Source: Peronospora farinosa
Taxonomy: Eukaryota; Oomycota; Peronosporomycetes; Peronosporales; Peronosporaceae
Direction: 5' to 3'
Assembly (NCBI GenBank): GCA_947646735.1
Contig: CANTFK010000985.1
Span: 124,001 to 188,000 of the forward strand
DNA length: 64,000 nt
The notes beneath the pieces are model-generated. The model saw only the letters and a program-made list of their open reading frames with translations. It had not been told where the DNA came from and made no database searches. Below, in pieces: positions 1 to 10,869 of the stretch; the first letter of the stretch is position 1; every line of letters begins with the position of its first letter. The translations under genes were made by a program, and so were the position numbers.

Positions 1-1164
1 CTGCGGCATTTGCTGATGTGGCTTTTGTTGCAGACTTGCGGAGCACTTGCACCATTGCTCAGGAAAAGCCGTCGTAGTCATTGATGAAGTACAGAAGGTG
101 ATTCCGCACACCCTTGACGGTAGGTATCCTCTTTTGCTACTTACTTGCAACTTATCGGTAGATCTTACGCCAAATCCACGCATGCGTAGTATTCATGGAG
201 GCGGTCAGCGAAAGCTCCCAATTTTCCTACTACGAACACGGAATAACGAACAACATCGACACCGCCAACGTACGTGAACTATGGAATGAAAAAAATGAAT
301 CGATGGCTACGTAATTGTGGAGCTTATAGCACACACTTTCAGGTCATTTTCGTGTTTGTGTCAGACATAGGCGTCCGTGAAATGGAGCAGGTCATGATTC
401 AGTACGAGACTCGAGACGAGATACCTACTGTACAGCTTGAAAGGGTCGTGAAGGAAGCTTTGGACGAGCAGTGGAAGCGGCTAGACTTTGGCAAAATGAT
501 CGATCAGGTATGCTGAGCTGCTATCGGGGGTCGATAACTCCAGCCTGTACTTTAACTGAGTGTGCTCTTGTTTACTTGCAACTGCTGCTACACATTTTCA
601 GGTCATTCCTTTCCTGCCATTTGAGCACCAGCACATTGTCGAGATCATTGCACTCAAGCTAAAACAATTGGACGAAAACTATCGTAACAAGTACTGGCAC
701 CGACTGTGGATTGAGGTGCGCTACTTGCGGTCGTCACCATTCGGGTGATACTCTGTTTGGTCTGCTGATGTTGTAGTCCCTTTTTGTAGGAAAACATTGC
801 CGATTACATGTCTCGTTTGGACTCGGTGCACTACAAAGTGCGCTCGGCAGTAATTAACGGCGAGGTCAAGTCCAGCAAGGTGTTCGCCAAGTACGGCGCT
901 CGAGATGTGGAGACGGGTCCGATTCAATTGCTCAAATCCAAATTACTGCGCTACCTTCGGCCATTCAATCCCAACGCTGAGATTCGAATCTCGCAGGACC
1001 CCGTCACGAAAGAAATCTCAATTGTCTCGTGTGGACAGGAAAACACTAAGAAAGTGTCGTCCAAGGCCCAAAGCAGTCTGTCCGGCGAAACTGTCCCCGG
1101 CGATGACAGTACCGGTTTTGTACAAGTTGGTTGCGTCACAAAGTGGTCGGGTCGATTTGAATAA
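1..1164 (+). CDS. AAA+ ATPase, Clp/torsin-like, 3' part (5' end outside window)
   Basis: This is the C-terminal part of a AAA+ chaperone-type ATPase. Exons read from the sequence are 34-119, 190-269, 343-507, 602-715 and 790-1164, joined by GT-AG introns of 70-94 bp; the stop is TAA at 1162. A Walker B segment ([16 protein letters not shown]) is followed by MEAVSES...ITNNIDTAN and a sensor-1 strand ([10 protein letters not shown]). After these comes a small-domain segment ([20 protein letters not shown]) like the D2-small domain of ClpB/HSP100 and torsins. The last ~60 residues are basic, then polar. Walker A would lie upstream of base 1. The family match (Clp/torsin clade) rests on the Walker B/sensor-1 spacing; which member it is cannot be decided from the C-terminus. 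It ends 109 bp before the RPT5 start codon, on the same strand. Confidence 0.8.
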
Positions 1165-1273
1165 CTTCCAATCACAACATCGTTTTATCCATTTTTTTGA
1201 ACCAATCACAACTCTGTATCTTACAGAGGGAGGATCTCCCATAACCCAAAAAGCGACTGTAACGCTAACACTA

Positions 1274-2876
1274 ATGAGCGGATTAGAGTCATCAGAGATT
1301 TGGGGCGCAGACGATGGACTGGATCCGGAGATCCTGCTCATGTCAAATGAGGAGTTACGTCAGCGTATACGTCTGCTGGATAACGACATCCGTATTATGC
1401 GCAGCGATACACAGCGTATCAACCACGAGAGTAATTCACAGCGTGATCGGATTAAAGAGAACAATGAAAAGGTGAAACTTAATATGCAATTGCCGTACTT
1501 AGTGGCAAATGTGGTGGAAATATTGGAGCTAGAAGATGATGAGGATGAACAGGACGGTGCTGCAACGGACGTTGATGCTCAGCGCAAGGGTAAAAGTGCC
1601 GTCATCAAGACAAGTACACGACAAACAATCTTTTTGCCAATCCCGGGGCTTGTAGACTCAACGACATTGATACCAAATGATCTAGTAGGTGTCAATAAAG
1701 ACAGTTATCTGATTCTAGAGAAGCTGCCATGTGAATACGACTCGAGAGTTAAAGCTATGGAAGTGGATGAAAAGCCTACGGAAGAATACAGTGATATTGG
1801 TGGACTGGATAAACAGATCCAAGAGCTTGTGGAAGCCGTTGTACTACCTATGACACACAAGGAGAAGTTTGAAGCTATTGGCATTATGCCACCGAAGGGT
1901 GTGCTACTCCATGGACCTCCTGGTACGGGCAAGACGCTACTGGCACGAGCATGTGCCAAACAGACAGATGCTATTTTTTTGAAGCTGGCAGCCCCACAAT
2001 TGGTACAAATGTTTATTGGTGATGGTGCAAAACTTGTGAGAGATGCCTTTGAATTGGCTAAAGAGAAGATCAAAGAAGGAAATCGTGGTGGTGCAATTAT
2101 CTTTATTGATGAGGTGCGTTGAAAAAAAGGTCGTATCTTTTCGTAGGTGCTGAAAACTAACTAGATTGCTGTCGTTGGAATAGTTGGATGCCATTGGTAC
2201 CAAGAGATTCGGTGGTGAGCAATCGGGTGATCGTGAAGTGCAGCGTACGATGCTGGAACTGCTGAATCAGCTGGATGGGTTCACAAACAACACAAAGATT
2301 AAGGTCATTGCTGCCACGAACCGTCCTGATGTACTGGACCCTGCCCTGCTTCGTTCTGGACGTTTGGATCGCAAGGTCTGTTAAACACACGAGAGCTAAC
2401 AATAGGGAGAGTGTGTGTTACTAATGAGGACACAATGTATCTGTAGATTGAGCTGCCGCACCCTACTGAAGAAGCTCGCGCTCGCATTTTGCAGATTCAC
2501 TCGCGTAAAATGAATGTTGACACGGAAGGTGAGAAAAACTGCGGTGTAAATTCTTCGAGCTCGGACTGATTTATATCACTTTCTGTTATACGACAGACAC
2601 CAACTTCGATGAGCTGGCACGCTCCACTGATGACTTCAACGGCGCACAGTTGAAGGCGGTACGTGGCACCGTTGAGGAAGAGTCTCCCGCTTCATGAAAA
2701 TGTACGAGTTTGGCTAATCTAATAATTTTTTGTTGGTGGCATCTGTGTAGGTTTGCGTGGAGGCTGGTATGCTGGCATTACGTCGCGATAGCAACGTAAT
2801 CAAGCACGAGGACTTCATGGAGGGTATTTCCGTTGTATCAGCCAAGAAGAAGGCGACGCTCCAGTACTACGCTTAG
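1274..2876 (+). CDS. RPT5: 26S proteasome regulatory ATPase subunit RPT5 (PSMC3, 6A)
   Basis: AAA+ subunit of the 19S base that unfolds ubiquitinated substrates and opens the 20S gate. Five exons: 1274-2113, 2184-2375, 2447-2528, 2597-2658 and 2751-2876, giving 433 residues, the usual length for RPT5. An N-terminal coiled coil (about residues 20-75) precedes an acidic stretch (LELEDDEDE), the OB domain, Walker A GPPGTGKT (~215-222), Walker B IIFIDE (~275-280), the second-region motif [20 protein letters not shown], and the C-terminal alpha domain. The C-terminus QYYA fits the HbYX motif that docks RPT5 into the 20S alpha ring. The ATG at 1274 was chosen because it starts the coiled coil; an open frame upstream of it has unrelated composition. 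Introns are 62-92 bp with GT-AG ends. Confidence 0.96.
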
Positions 2877-2929
2877 AAAGGAGTTTCAACTAAACCGAAG
2901 CATTTTGCTATTGAAGAAAAGGTTTAATG

Positions 2930-3430
2930 GTGATGATGAACGCGTCTTACTCGACCCCGACACTTGTTTACGTTGTGCCGTTTATTGCGCCTCAGCTCGT
3001 GTGTTTGATGGCCGATTTGGTGCTCTGGTTCTAAAATCTGATGAAGATTTAGGTTTGACGGCGATTGCACCTGGAGGGCGTGCTGTAAACACCACCACAC
3101 GCCACAGAAACAATTGCGCCTCTGTCTCCTCATTCTCAATCTCGCTTACCAACTCGCCACTCATCAATTGTGCCTACCTGTACATTGAAGATCTTCGCAC
3201 GTAAGCGCTTCGGGTTCTGTCCGTATCATGACAGTGTGAATCGCAGCTTAAGAAATGCTGGTAAGAGAGCGTCCGTCCTCCGTTCCTGGTACGTCGAAGA
3301 CCTGCTGTCCAGAAGAGCTATTTGCCTACGTGGACCATGTGATGCAGCCGAAAAAGGACCTAGATAGTCCGTCACAGAAGTCGCCAATGCAATAGACACC
3401 AATAAAAGCCCATCTTGACCGCTTCAAGAC
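2930..3430 (+). other. ambiguous stretch downstream of RPT5, possible small multi-exon gene
   Basis: There is no long reading frame, but several short pieces look protein-like on the plus strand. One from ATG 2927 is hydrophobic (MVMMNASYSTPTLVYVVPFI and onward, 35 codons). Another around 3106-3182 is also hydrophobic (LRLCLLILNLAYQLATHQL). A third from 3253 to a TAG near 3390 encodes a 46-residue polar tail containing CPEELFAYVDHVMQPKKD. An AATAAA polyadenylation-like hexamer follows near 3402. They may be exons of one small membrane protein or the debris of one; I could not join them with good splice sites. No function is assigned. Confidence 0.25.
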
Positions 3431-3545
3431 AGTACCGAATGAGCAATGGTGTGTAGAATAGAAACACAATCGTTATATCTAAAGTAAAGCGCCGTCCCGA
3501 TATCACCGTTGCAGTCTAGGACCCGACTTCAGATTGGATCTAGTC

Positions 3546-4422
3546 CTACTTGTTGAATGGTAAGAGATACGAATTCAAGTCTCCTCTGTCGACTCCATCT
3601 GGTAACATCAGTCCGCGTTTGTGCTCAAGCTTTGTTTGAAGCTCATCATAGTGTGCAAAATCGTCCCATGCACTCGAGCGGCTATCAAACTGAGTAAAGA
3701 TGGACAGAAATTCATTGGCCTGCGAATCAATCAACAAATGGACAACAATGTATGAGCCCCTTCTATCTTCTTTCCCGACCAAAGTCTCATACAACGCCCC
3801 ACCTCTTCAAACAGCACTTCTTCACAGTCTCGACACGATGTAATAGATTTCTTGCTTGGTGTGTTACTCATCTTAATTCCCGTAAAAACATAGTTCGGTA
3901 CATCTTTGACCAGTAGCCACTCGACATGAAAAAATCCCTCATACTTGAGTTTCTCCCAGAGCTGAAATTGGCTGTTGGTTTGCACACCCGATGTCATTTG
4001 AGCGATGCCGTTAAAGTGCTTGGTGCCACACACGCTAAGTAATATATCAAGACAACAAATAAACAAACCGACAAGATAATGTTAGGACAGGATAAGAAGG
4101 TCTTTACAAATCCACAAACTGTGTTATAAGTTTACCTAAAGAAGAACAAGACCGGTCGTACTGCAGTCAAGTCACTTTTGAAAATCTCATCTAGCAGGGC
4201 ATTATGCAATGTCGTTGTGCTCCAGATGCCAAATTTAAGGCTTTTGTGAAAATTGGCTTCACTGAAAGACTTGAGCACGAAACAACGGCACGTGGTGTTG
4301 GTAAATACCTCGCGCACCAGCTCTGTCTGCTGTATAAGTATTGCATCTTTTTTCTCTTTAGTGTCTGCATCTTCGAATCGAGTGTACCGTGGTGCAAGGT
4401 TTGGTCGCCGTTTTTTCTTCAT
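3546..4422 (-). CDS. YTH-domain RNA-binding protein (m6A reader)
   Basis: Small single-domain YTH protein, predicted to bind N6-methyladenosine in RNA. Exons on the minus strand: 4422-4136, 4034-3803 and 3719-3546, giving 230 residues; introns are 101 and 83 bp. The domain fills nearly the whole protein: FVLKSFSEANFHKSLKFGIW, then FFFSVCGTKHFNGIAQMTS, then FHVEWLLVKDVPN, SNTPSKKSITSCRDCEEV and NEFLSIFTQFDSRSSAWDDF. The Trp of FGIW and the Trp of VEW match two aromatic-cage positions known from YTHDF/ECT proteins. The second intron was placed because the YTH C-terminal helix resumes in another frame at 3719. An in-frame stop lies upstream of ATG 4422. It lacks the long disordered N-terminus usual in YTHDF proteins, so an upstream exon is possible. 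Confidence 0.88.
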
Positions 4423-4547
4423 GTGCGCTTCCAGGCCGATTGTTAAAAAGTCTTACGTGTATGCTAATTTTTAGATAATATTGACGTTTGCGTTATTTTT
4501 ATTTTGCGTTTAAGCAGAATTTAATCGGATGATAAAGTCATTTAATC

Positions 4548-5127
4548 AAAACGCATGATTATGTATGTATGTTAACGCGTTACGCGAGCCGTCTTGCCAC
4601 CAAAGTGGCTCAATTTCCGCATGCGTCGGGTTATCTCTCTTCTCTACATTTCTCTCTACTCTCGCCAGGGTCCATTAAGCGGTCCGCGCTATATGCGCCG
4701 CGCTGAAGGCCAGTAGGCTGCACGATCCTTTGCACACCGGCAAAGGAGGTGCAGGTCTGGGGCCAGTCGACGGCGGTGTCCAGCGGTAAGTTTCTTGCTT
4801 GAATCCCTTGAAGATGTCTATCTTGTCAACAGGTCCTCCCCAGGGAGGGTATCTTGTTGCTTGCACCGTGGAACAAAGGATTATGCGAGCGTACCTAAGC
4901 GGAGATGCCGGGACTTCGGGACTTCGGGCGTGACGGCGTACATCGTGGCGGCTTGACTGGCGGCTGGGGGTGAGAGTGGCAAGAGAGAGGTGTGTAGAGG
5001 GAGAGAGGCCCGTCCTAAACTGACGGATACCGCGAAGCATCCGTCCAAGGCCCAACTAGCATTAAGCTAGCTCAGGCCTTCCGGGAGGGCGCTACCCCAA
5101 CCCGACCAGGATAAAACGCATGATTAT
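4548..5127. mobile_element. ~550-bp SINE-like insertion with 15-bp target-site duplication
   Basis: The 15-mer AAAACGCATGATTAT occurs at 4548-4562 and again, perfectly, at 5113-5127; between them lies 550 bp of GC-richer DNA (4563-5112). The insert starts GTATGTATGTTAACGCG and ends CGACCAGGAT. I see no terminal inverted repeats and no protein-coding signal. A long variable-length target duplication without inverted repeats is what target-primed reverse transcription leaves, so a SINE or truncated LINE-type element is the best reading. No A-rich tail is visible and I could not identify convincing pol III A and B boxes. Confidence 0.65.
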
Positions 5128-6075
5128 CTCCTTAAATCGTTTTTTTTAATTTTTATAACTCTGGAATGCTAAACGTTTTTCTGCTGCATTAAAAGACCGA
5201 TATTCTAGCATTCAGCAACGTAAAGAGATGTCCAGGTACTAGACGTACGCCAGTGAAGTCTGCTAGGTAGTTCTAGAATAGTCTATTACGAGGTTGTTCT
5301 AGAATGTTTGATGCATACGTAAATGTGTGGCAGCCGCAGAGGCCGCTGCACTGAGAGAGATCACTTGCGATCGGTAATCCACTGAGGGGATTGTAGCACT
5401 AGTAATCTTATACGATCCTTCCCTTTGAGCGTGTCAGTGAGTGTAGCGGATCTACACAGCTCATAAGTCAGAGGAATACTTTCTGGATAGATGTAGACGG
5501 GCACCTCAAAGAAGCTTCCACGTGCTACTAGCAAACACCTTCGAGTAGCGTGAAGAACTGGTTAGTCGTCTTACCTCTGCGTGAGGTGGTGGTGGCTTTG
5601 GTCGGCGTCGAATCGCTGAACCAACCGTTGCCGGTCGCCTAAGCGAGCCGCGCAATAAAAAAACTAACAAGTACTTAACTTACGACACGCAAAATCTTAT
5701 CAAGCTTCTCGTGCGGAGTGAGCTAAGTTTAGCAAAGTCAAGACTGACTTATATTTAAAGGAGAGTAATTAAATATAAATCCAACTACTGATTGGTTATA
5801 TGTAAAGATCGGATACGCGTCTCTTTAGAAGCGTATCCCTACGTGCGAGCTTAAATATATTTAAGCTCGCTGATGACGTCCGACTGTGACGCCATCATGA
5901 CGCCTAGTCCCAACTGGTCGTCGTCTTCGTCGAATGTGAATCCATCCATGGATATCACATTTACGAGGGTGGGTCATTGATGTGCCTCACTCAAGTGGGA
6001 GGTCTAAGGTACCACGAACCCTTTTAGACCTATCACATACTTAATGAAACGCGTGTAATCGTTGGCCACGTTACA
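5128..6075. repeat. fragments of a third LTR family (C), plus-oriented leader and minus-oriented LTR
   Basis: From 6075 leftwards the minus strand reads like an LTR: it begins TGTAACGTGG, preceded by a polypurine tract (AAAGAGGGGGATG on the minus strand, near 6077-6090). The 5640-6075 stretch resembles 28430-28790, for example AGGGTGGGTCA followed by GTGCCTCACTCAAGTG, and a hairpin of similar design at 5812-5840. The piece 5390-5480, with a primer-site-like TTGTAGCACTAG, resembles the reverse complement of 28170-28265. The two parts therefore have different relative orientations at the two loci. There is no coding signal; 5128-5390 shows nothing else recognisable. Confidence 0.45.
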
Positions 6076-6080
6076 ACATC

Positions 6081-7070
6081 CCCCTCTTTAAAACGATCTT
6101 TACATTTTGTATAACATCGAAAGCAAGATGTGCCACCGAAACGTGGGAAAGCTGATGGGTCGCCTGCAAAGGCGCTATGCAGACCATCACGAAGCGCACG
6201 AGCCACGGTAATCGCAGACGTCGCTAAGTATCTCTGTGACAGCTCCATTTTAATGTCACCTTGTACTAATCCGTTCCACTATGGTGCGGATGAAGACCTG
6301 TTCGTTCATTGTTGACTACAATGAGAGCACGCCATTGCCATCACCCCAAAGTGGTGATGATCCCAGTGCCTTGATGGGACAATGTTCCTATCATTTCATT
6401 CATCCCGGTCACAAGCACATGAACTTGTGTCACCGTGTCGATAGGGTCGGCAACTATGCATGATGCCAGATGTCGCGCACGTTGGATGCAGTCCAGCATT
6501 GACAGACTACCCTGCCGCAACGCAAGGATTGCGGAGCGATGGTGGTGCTCGTCTTGCGGAGGCTCAAACGCCAAGCGCAAGTCGTCCTTTAGGGCCTGCA
6601 TGTCCGAATAACATTCTGGATTGGCAATAAGCTTTTTTAATTCCCACTATTTTGCCTTACCACAGGAGGAAGTGGGTACGCATGAAGTCTGTCGTTAGCT
6701 GGCGGGATTGGACAGCGATGTCCACTTCACAAAGCCAGCTATTTAGCGCGAGGCGCTTTGGTTCCTCGCCGCTGTAACTAGAAATGTCGAGTATAATGAC
6801 GGTAGACCCCGTGACAACTGCGGGAGTTGAAGGTTGCTGCCGTAATTCGGCGAGCTCACGGTTGACGAATTCGTGAATGGCTACACGTTGGAGCCGCTCA
6901 GGCGTATCTTTTAGCATGGCAACTACGGTAGTAAGGCCGGCCAAGTCGGCAAGGCGACGCGGAGCTTCCCACTCGAAGGTAAGATGTTCGAATTCATCGT
7001 GTGACAACACCCCCCCCCCGCGCTAGCGCCCTGAATCGGCGGAGCGCTCATATTCGTTGGAAGGCCTTCG
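6081..7070 (-). pseudogene. broken gypsy gag fragment
   Basis: Minus-strand frames in pieces (7010-6657, 6601-6341, 6248-6081) encode a Gag related to that of the element at 22968. Shared features include the order FEHLTFEWEAPRRL, AIHEFVNRELAEL and SSYSGEEPKRLALNSWL, and later LALRQGSLSMLDCIQRARHL. A cysteine pair (CFRCYTKC) near 6150 may be a decayed zinc knuckle. An 11-C homopolymer at about 7009-7019 breaks the frame just after the presumed start. Protease, RT and integrase are absent: the Gag runs directly into a polypurine tract and the LTR-like sequence at 6075. This is a deleted or chimeric element. Confidence 0.7.
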
Positions 7071-7083
7071 AAGTGCTACCAGG

Positions 7084-7350
7084 TGTAACGGCTCCCTTAC
7101 TTGCACCCACTATAGGTCTTACGAGGAAGCGTAAGGGAGCACGCAGAACTAGCGTGCTAAGGTAATTTTTAATTCTGAGTTTTATATTTTTATGTTTCTA
7201 GACTAAGCACAAGTGGTTACCAAACTCATGGGAACCACTCAACTACAGATCTCTCTCCTATTGGCTGATAATGAGACTCATCCTCACTTACCTGCAAATA
7301 GAGACACGAATGGCTATACTCGCAATCTCGGGTGTAGCATATAACTACTT
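7084..7350 (-). repeat. LTR fragment upstream of the minus-strand gag
   Basis: On the minus strand this ends ...GGGAGCCGTTACA, followed by the primer-site-like CCTGGTAGCACTTCG, the same junction as in the other gypsy elements here. The internal ACTCAGAATTAAAAATTACC resembles the 3' third of the family B LTR. Its outer boundary is not clear. Confidence 0.45.
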
Positions 7351-7364
7351 ATGTAATACGAGGG

Positions 7365-8870
7365 TATTAACCCGTCGTTCCGACGGACATTGTTTTATGC
7401 TATTAATACATATATAGGGGTGTTTCCATCGTTTCGACCGATAGGTGCACAAATTTAACGCTGATCGTATATTGACTTAGGTAATTAAATAGTATCAAAG
7501 GTAATGTGTTTAAAGGTCAATGTATACCTGTCGTTTCGAAAGTTAGGGTATTACCCGTCGCTTCGACGAACATGGTCTGCCTTTTGACCTGTAAACCCAT
7601 CAACATACGTTAGATGATTGAATTGACTCAGGGTATAGATGGATATATAGGTCAATGTGTACTCGTCGTACGCAAAGGTTTCATTTGATCACCCGTCGTT
7701 CCAACGGTACAAAGTTGTATATGCAGGCTTTTATGCGCAACAATCTGCTAGGATGTTTATTTGTCGTTCTGACGGTGCATATTCAATTATATAGGCATCT
7801 TAAGCGCAGTGATTTGCTTGAGTGTTCATCCGTTGGACATGCGTGCAAAATTACGCTAGTAGTATATGGGCAGCTTAAACGCAGCGTTTCGTTAGGGCAT
7901 TCACCGGTCGTTCCGACAGTGCGAAGTAGTATATATATGCATCATTTACTTTAAATATCGGGTCGGCTAAGGTTATAGTGATGGGTATGAAACTTAATGT
8001 GTACCCATCGTTTCGTGCATTTTCCATTTAATTATGTAGCATGATATAGCATGATGGACTAATGGACATCACTATACAAATTCTAGTCATGATACCCATT
8101 TCTATAAATGGATGTCCGACGAAATTTATTGCTATACCTAATACATATTACTAATTAAAAATGCAAGTGATAAAAATCTGCTTACGTTAATGCAAATAAG
8201 TAATTGTGTATATCCGACGTTGCGACGGAAAGGTCCGAGCGGACCATACAAAAAAAATAAATCAAATGGAAAGGACCGAATGTTGGTGTGTCAATCAGCT
8301 TTTTTCATGCTACTTTCAGATTATATGCAGCTTTTGATACTAAGGTCTAGGATCTTAGGATCTTAGTCCGTCGTTCTGACATATGGGTGCGCAAATTTTC
8401 GCTAATAGCATATTGGCCCACCAATTTACCTTGTTATGTATCCAGTTTACTCAAGTAAATTAATATAGTTGATAGCCAATGTGTAAGAAGAGCAAAGTGT
8501 ACCTGTCGTTTCAAAGGTCAACTTTTACCTCTTCGTTTCGACGGACACGGTGCACGAAGCCTGCTTTTGACATCGTACCCATCTTTTTATTTTACAACAT
8601 CCGGTTGATTGAGGAATTTAAATGAGTATGACACAATACATATGAGTCATATAAATGATTCCAGTACAACCTGATGACAACGCTTGATTTTGCCAATGCC
8701 AAGGTATAAAATATATTTGAGGACTGGGCATTTGAGGACTGAGCCCAAGATTTAATAAAAAATTTAAGAATGTGTCTCATTTATTATTATAAAAAGCTGC
8801 GTTTGATATTGCAATATGTAATGATGCATATGAACATTTATGTGTGCCATCGTTTCGTACATTAATGTTA
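7365..8870. repeat. field of diverged ~75-bp modules with a palindromic CCGTCGTTYCGACGG core
   Basis: AT-rich non-coding DNA in which a degenerate near-palindrome, close to CCGTCGTTCCGACGG, recurs about 15 times. Examples start near 7371, 7427, 7554, 7690, 7760, 7901, 8217, 8369, 8503 and 8530. Several copies are followed by a shared tail resembling TGCGCAAATTTACGCTAATA, then GTATATNGGCANCTTA. Three consecutive units can be laid out at about 7717-7792, 7793-7867 and 7868-7942. Spacing elsewhere is irregular. No protein-coding signal. It looks like an old tandem or dispersed repeat, or the decayed 3' region of an unknown element. Confidence 0.6.
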
Positions 8871-9105
8871 TAGACAGAAGCACGACACATTAATTCTCTG
8901 ATATGGATTTCTGCACATGTAGTAATAGTGCAACATGCAAACTCTGCCAATGCAAAATCAGCCAAAATACATAATCAGCCAATCCAAAATTGAAAGAAAA
9001 ACAGAATTTTGCCAATCCGAATGCCGGAAAAGGATCAAACGGACAGACGGACGGACAGTATTCTTTTATTATATAGATGAAATTAATTATACCTAATTGT
9101 GTAAC
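8871..9105. other. AT-rich spacer with GGACGGACAG / TTATTATATAGATGA tail
   Basis: No gene is seen. Near 9040-9082 a run of CGGACAGACGGACGGACAG is followed by TTTATTATATAGATGA, a tail style reminiscent of some RTE-type non-LTR elements. This suggests the repeat field to the left may be the end of such an element, but I see no reverse transcriptase to support it. The target duplication of the next element (GTAAC) is at 9101-9105. Confidence 0.35.
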
Positions 9106-9563
9106 TGTAACGGGGCGAGCCCGCTACATAATATTGACACTTATATGAAGTGTCAATAAAATATTATTATAACTAATAATATTTTGACAATTGTACCTTT
9201 TCTTATAATATTGTTCCTAGATCTCCTTGAAGTTGGAGATGCCCTCTCATTGGTTGATATGGGCCATCATATCAACCAACGCGCTGACCAATGACCGATG
9301 GACGCGCGCAATGAGTGGAGGGCAAGTTGTCAACATACATAGTTGTAGTTTAATATAGTTAACATAGGTTATAACAGATTAGTTTTATTAAGATAGTTAA
9401 CTATATTAAATACAGTTTTCTTTTCCCTCTCAACTAAGCGTTTCTTTAGTTGAATAGCTTCCTCTTCTCACGTGTACGTGAGGTTTTGAGGTACCTGCTT
9501 TCACTGTAATCAGTGAAAGTAGACTATACTGTAATCAGTATAGTCGGAGGGTACCTCATTACA
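9106..9563 (+). repeat. 5' LTR, family A (458 bp)
   Basis: Starts TGTAACGGGGCGAG and ends CTCATTACA. It consists largely of consecutive hairpins: TGACACTT / AAGTGTCA (9135-9155), TGGTTGATAT / ATATCAACCA (9251-9278), CTTTCACTG / CAGTGAAAG (9498-9519) and GACTATACTG / CAGTATAGTC (9522-9545). The last two share the loop TAAT. Polyadenylation and promoter sites were not assigned. Confidence 0.93.
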
Positions 9564-9581
9564 CCTAGTAGCACTTCGTGG
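9564..9581 (+). other. primer-binding-site region of family A element
   Basis: CCTAGTAGCACTTCGTGG follows the LTR directly. The homologous elements have CCTGGTAGCA at the same place (22942, 59450), so the ancestral primer site was probably TGGTAGCA, complementary to the 3' end of a tRNA. This copy carries TAGTAGCA, one base changed. The priming tRNA is not identified. Confidence 0.55.
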
Positions 9582-9610
9582 TCCGTTCAGCGACCACCGC
9601 ACCATCCGCT

Positions 9611-10802
9611 ATGGAATCAGCGGGTGATGAACGTCATCACGCAACGCGTGATGACTTCCGCCATTTGAGTGACCTCGAATGGAATGCGGTTCAGCGTATG
9701 GCTGAAACCATCGGCAACCCTGCCGTTGGTGCCATGTTGCTCTCTCTTAGCGGAGACGACCAACATGCAACCATCTCCAAGTTCATACAACATGAATTTG
9801 ACGAAGTTGAAAAGAAACTCACCTTGCTAGAGGAGCAAGGTTTTCAACAGGTTGAACTGCTGAGAGAACAAGGCGCTCAACAAGCTGACTTGTTGATGCA
9901 GCAGGGTTCTCAACTGTCTGAACTGTTGAGACAACAGCAGGCTAGTGCTGTTGCTCCTGGGTCGGCGTATACACGTCGATCCGAGTCCTTGAAGATGATG
10001 TCTCCAAGTACAAGGCAGTCGAAAGCGACTCCTTGTTGAGATGGTTCGTCGAGCTCGACGATGCCATTGAGGCTCGTCGCATCGATGACGATGCGATGAA
10101 GGTCAAGTTCGCCATGTCGAACTTGGCAGGACGTGCCAAAGCTTGGGCCTTAGGGCTCAAACTGCACGACCCATACGTTTTCCCAACGTATGACGTCCTT
10201 AAGGCGCGGCTCAAACACACGTTTGAACCGCCTCGCGCCGAATTCAGGGCTCGGGCTGAGCTCCTGGATTTGAAACAGGGTAAGCGTGATATACACGCTT
10301 ACGCCCAACACGTACGATACCTCGTTAGTTGTATCGTGCTGAACCCAATCGATGAACACACGCAGGTTACTGTGTTCATCAAGGGTCTGACAGATGGTCC
10401 TGCCAAGACCCACCTGTTCCGCTTGGAACTAGAATCTCTGGACCAAGCGTCTCTGCAGCGGAACAGTAGGACTTTAGCCTGCAACAGGCTCACGTCCACT
10501 TGGGGTCCTATCGTCCACCGAGACGACAGGAGAGCGGTGGTCCAGAACCAATGGACCTATCCTATGTAGAGAGCGAGCGACCTCGCTCTCCAGGGTACAA
10601 GCGATTGCAAAAGTGCAATCGCTGTCAGAAGTTGGGCCACTACGCTTATGAGTGTACCCAGTGTCTCGAAACACTGGGAGTGACGATCGACCGTCTGCCA
10701 AAAAGGGCCAGAGACGTGGGTTCCACGTTGCTGCGAAATCGCAACAACGTGGTGGACCATAAAAAAACGGTCGGGGTCAGTAGGGGCGGAGCGCCCTACT
10801 GA
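9611..10802 (+). pseudogene. gag: Gag polyprotein of family A gypsy element (frameshifted)
   Basis: Begins at ATG 9611. The N-terminal part has a glutamine-rich heptad region with LLREQG / LLMQQG / LLRQQQ repeats (about residues 75-115), then the capsid-like core (WFVELDDAIEARRIDDDAMK, RAKAWALGLKL, AELLDLKQGKRDIHAYAQHV). It ends with a CCHC zinc knuckle CNRCQKLGHYAYEC near 10617-10660. The frame changes near 9960-10020 and again near 10540, so no intact Gag is made from this copy. A matching but more decayed Gag lies at 59497. Confidence 0.88.
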
Positions 10803-10869
10803 TCCAGCAACGTCAAGAGAGTTCGCGGGACTCTTGACGAAGGTTGCTCCCAACACACAGTCACTGTGT

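Noticed and set aside
1705..2073. 122-codon frame antisense to RPT5
   Set aside because: Exact mirror of the conserved ATPase exon, a common artefact of codon bias.
4675..5055. 126-codon minus-strand frame in the SINE-like insert
   Set aside because: Lies wholly inside the non-coding insertion, no domain, Pro/Ser/Arg composition expected from GC-rich DNA.
7717..7942. CRISPR-like regular repeats
   Set aside because: Units are diverged, spacing irregular and the organism eukaryotic; they are whole ~75-bp repeats, not repeats with unique spacers.
9564..9581. tRNA gene at the primer site
   Set aside because: Only the short complement of a tRNA 3' end is present; no cloverleaf can be drawn, and I found no tRNA or rRNA gene elsewhere.
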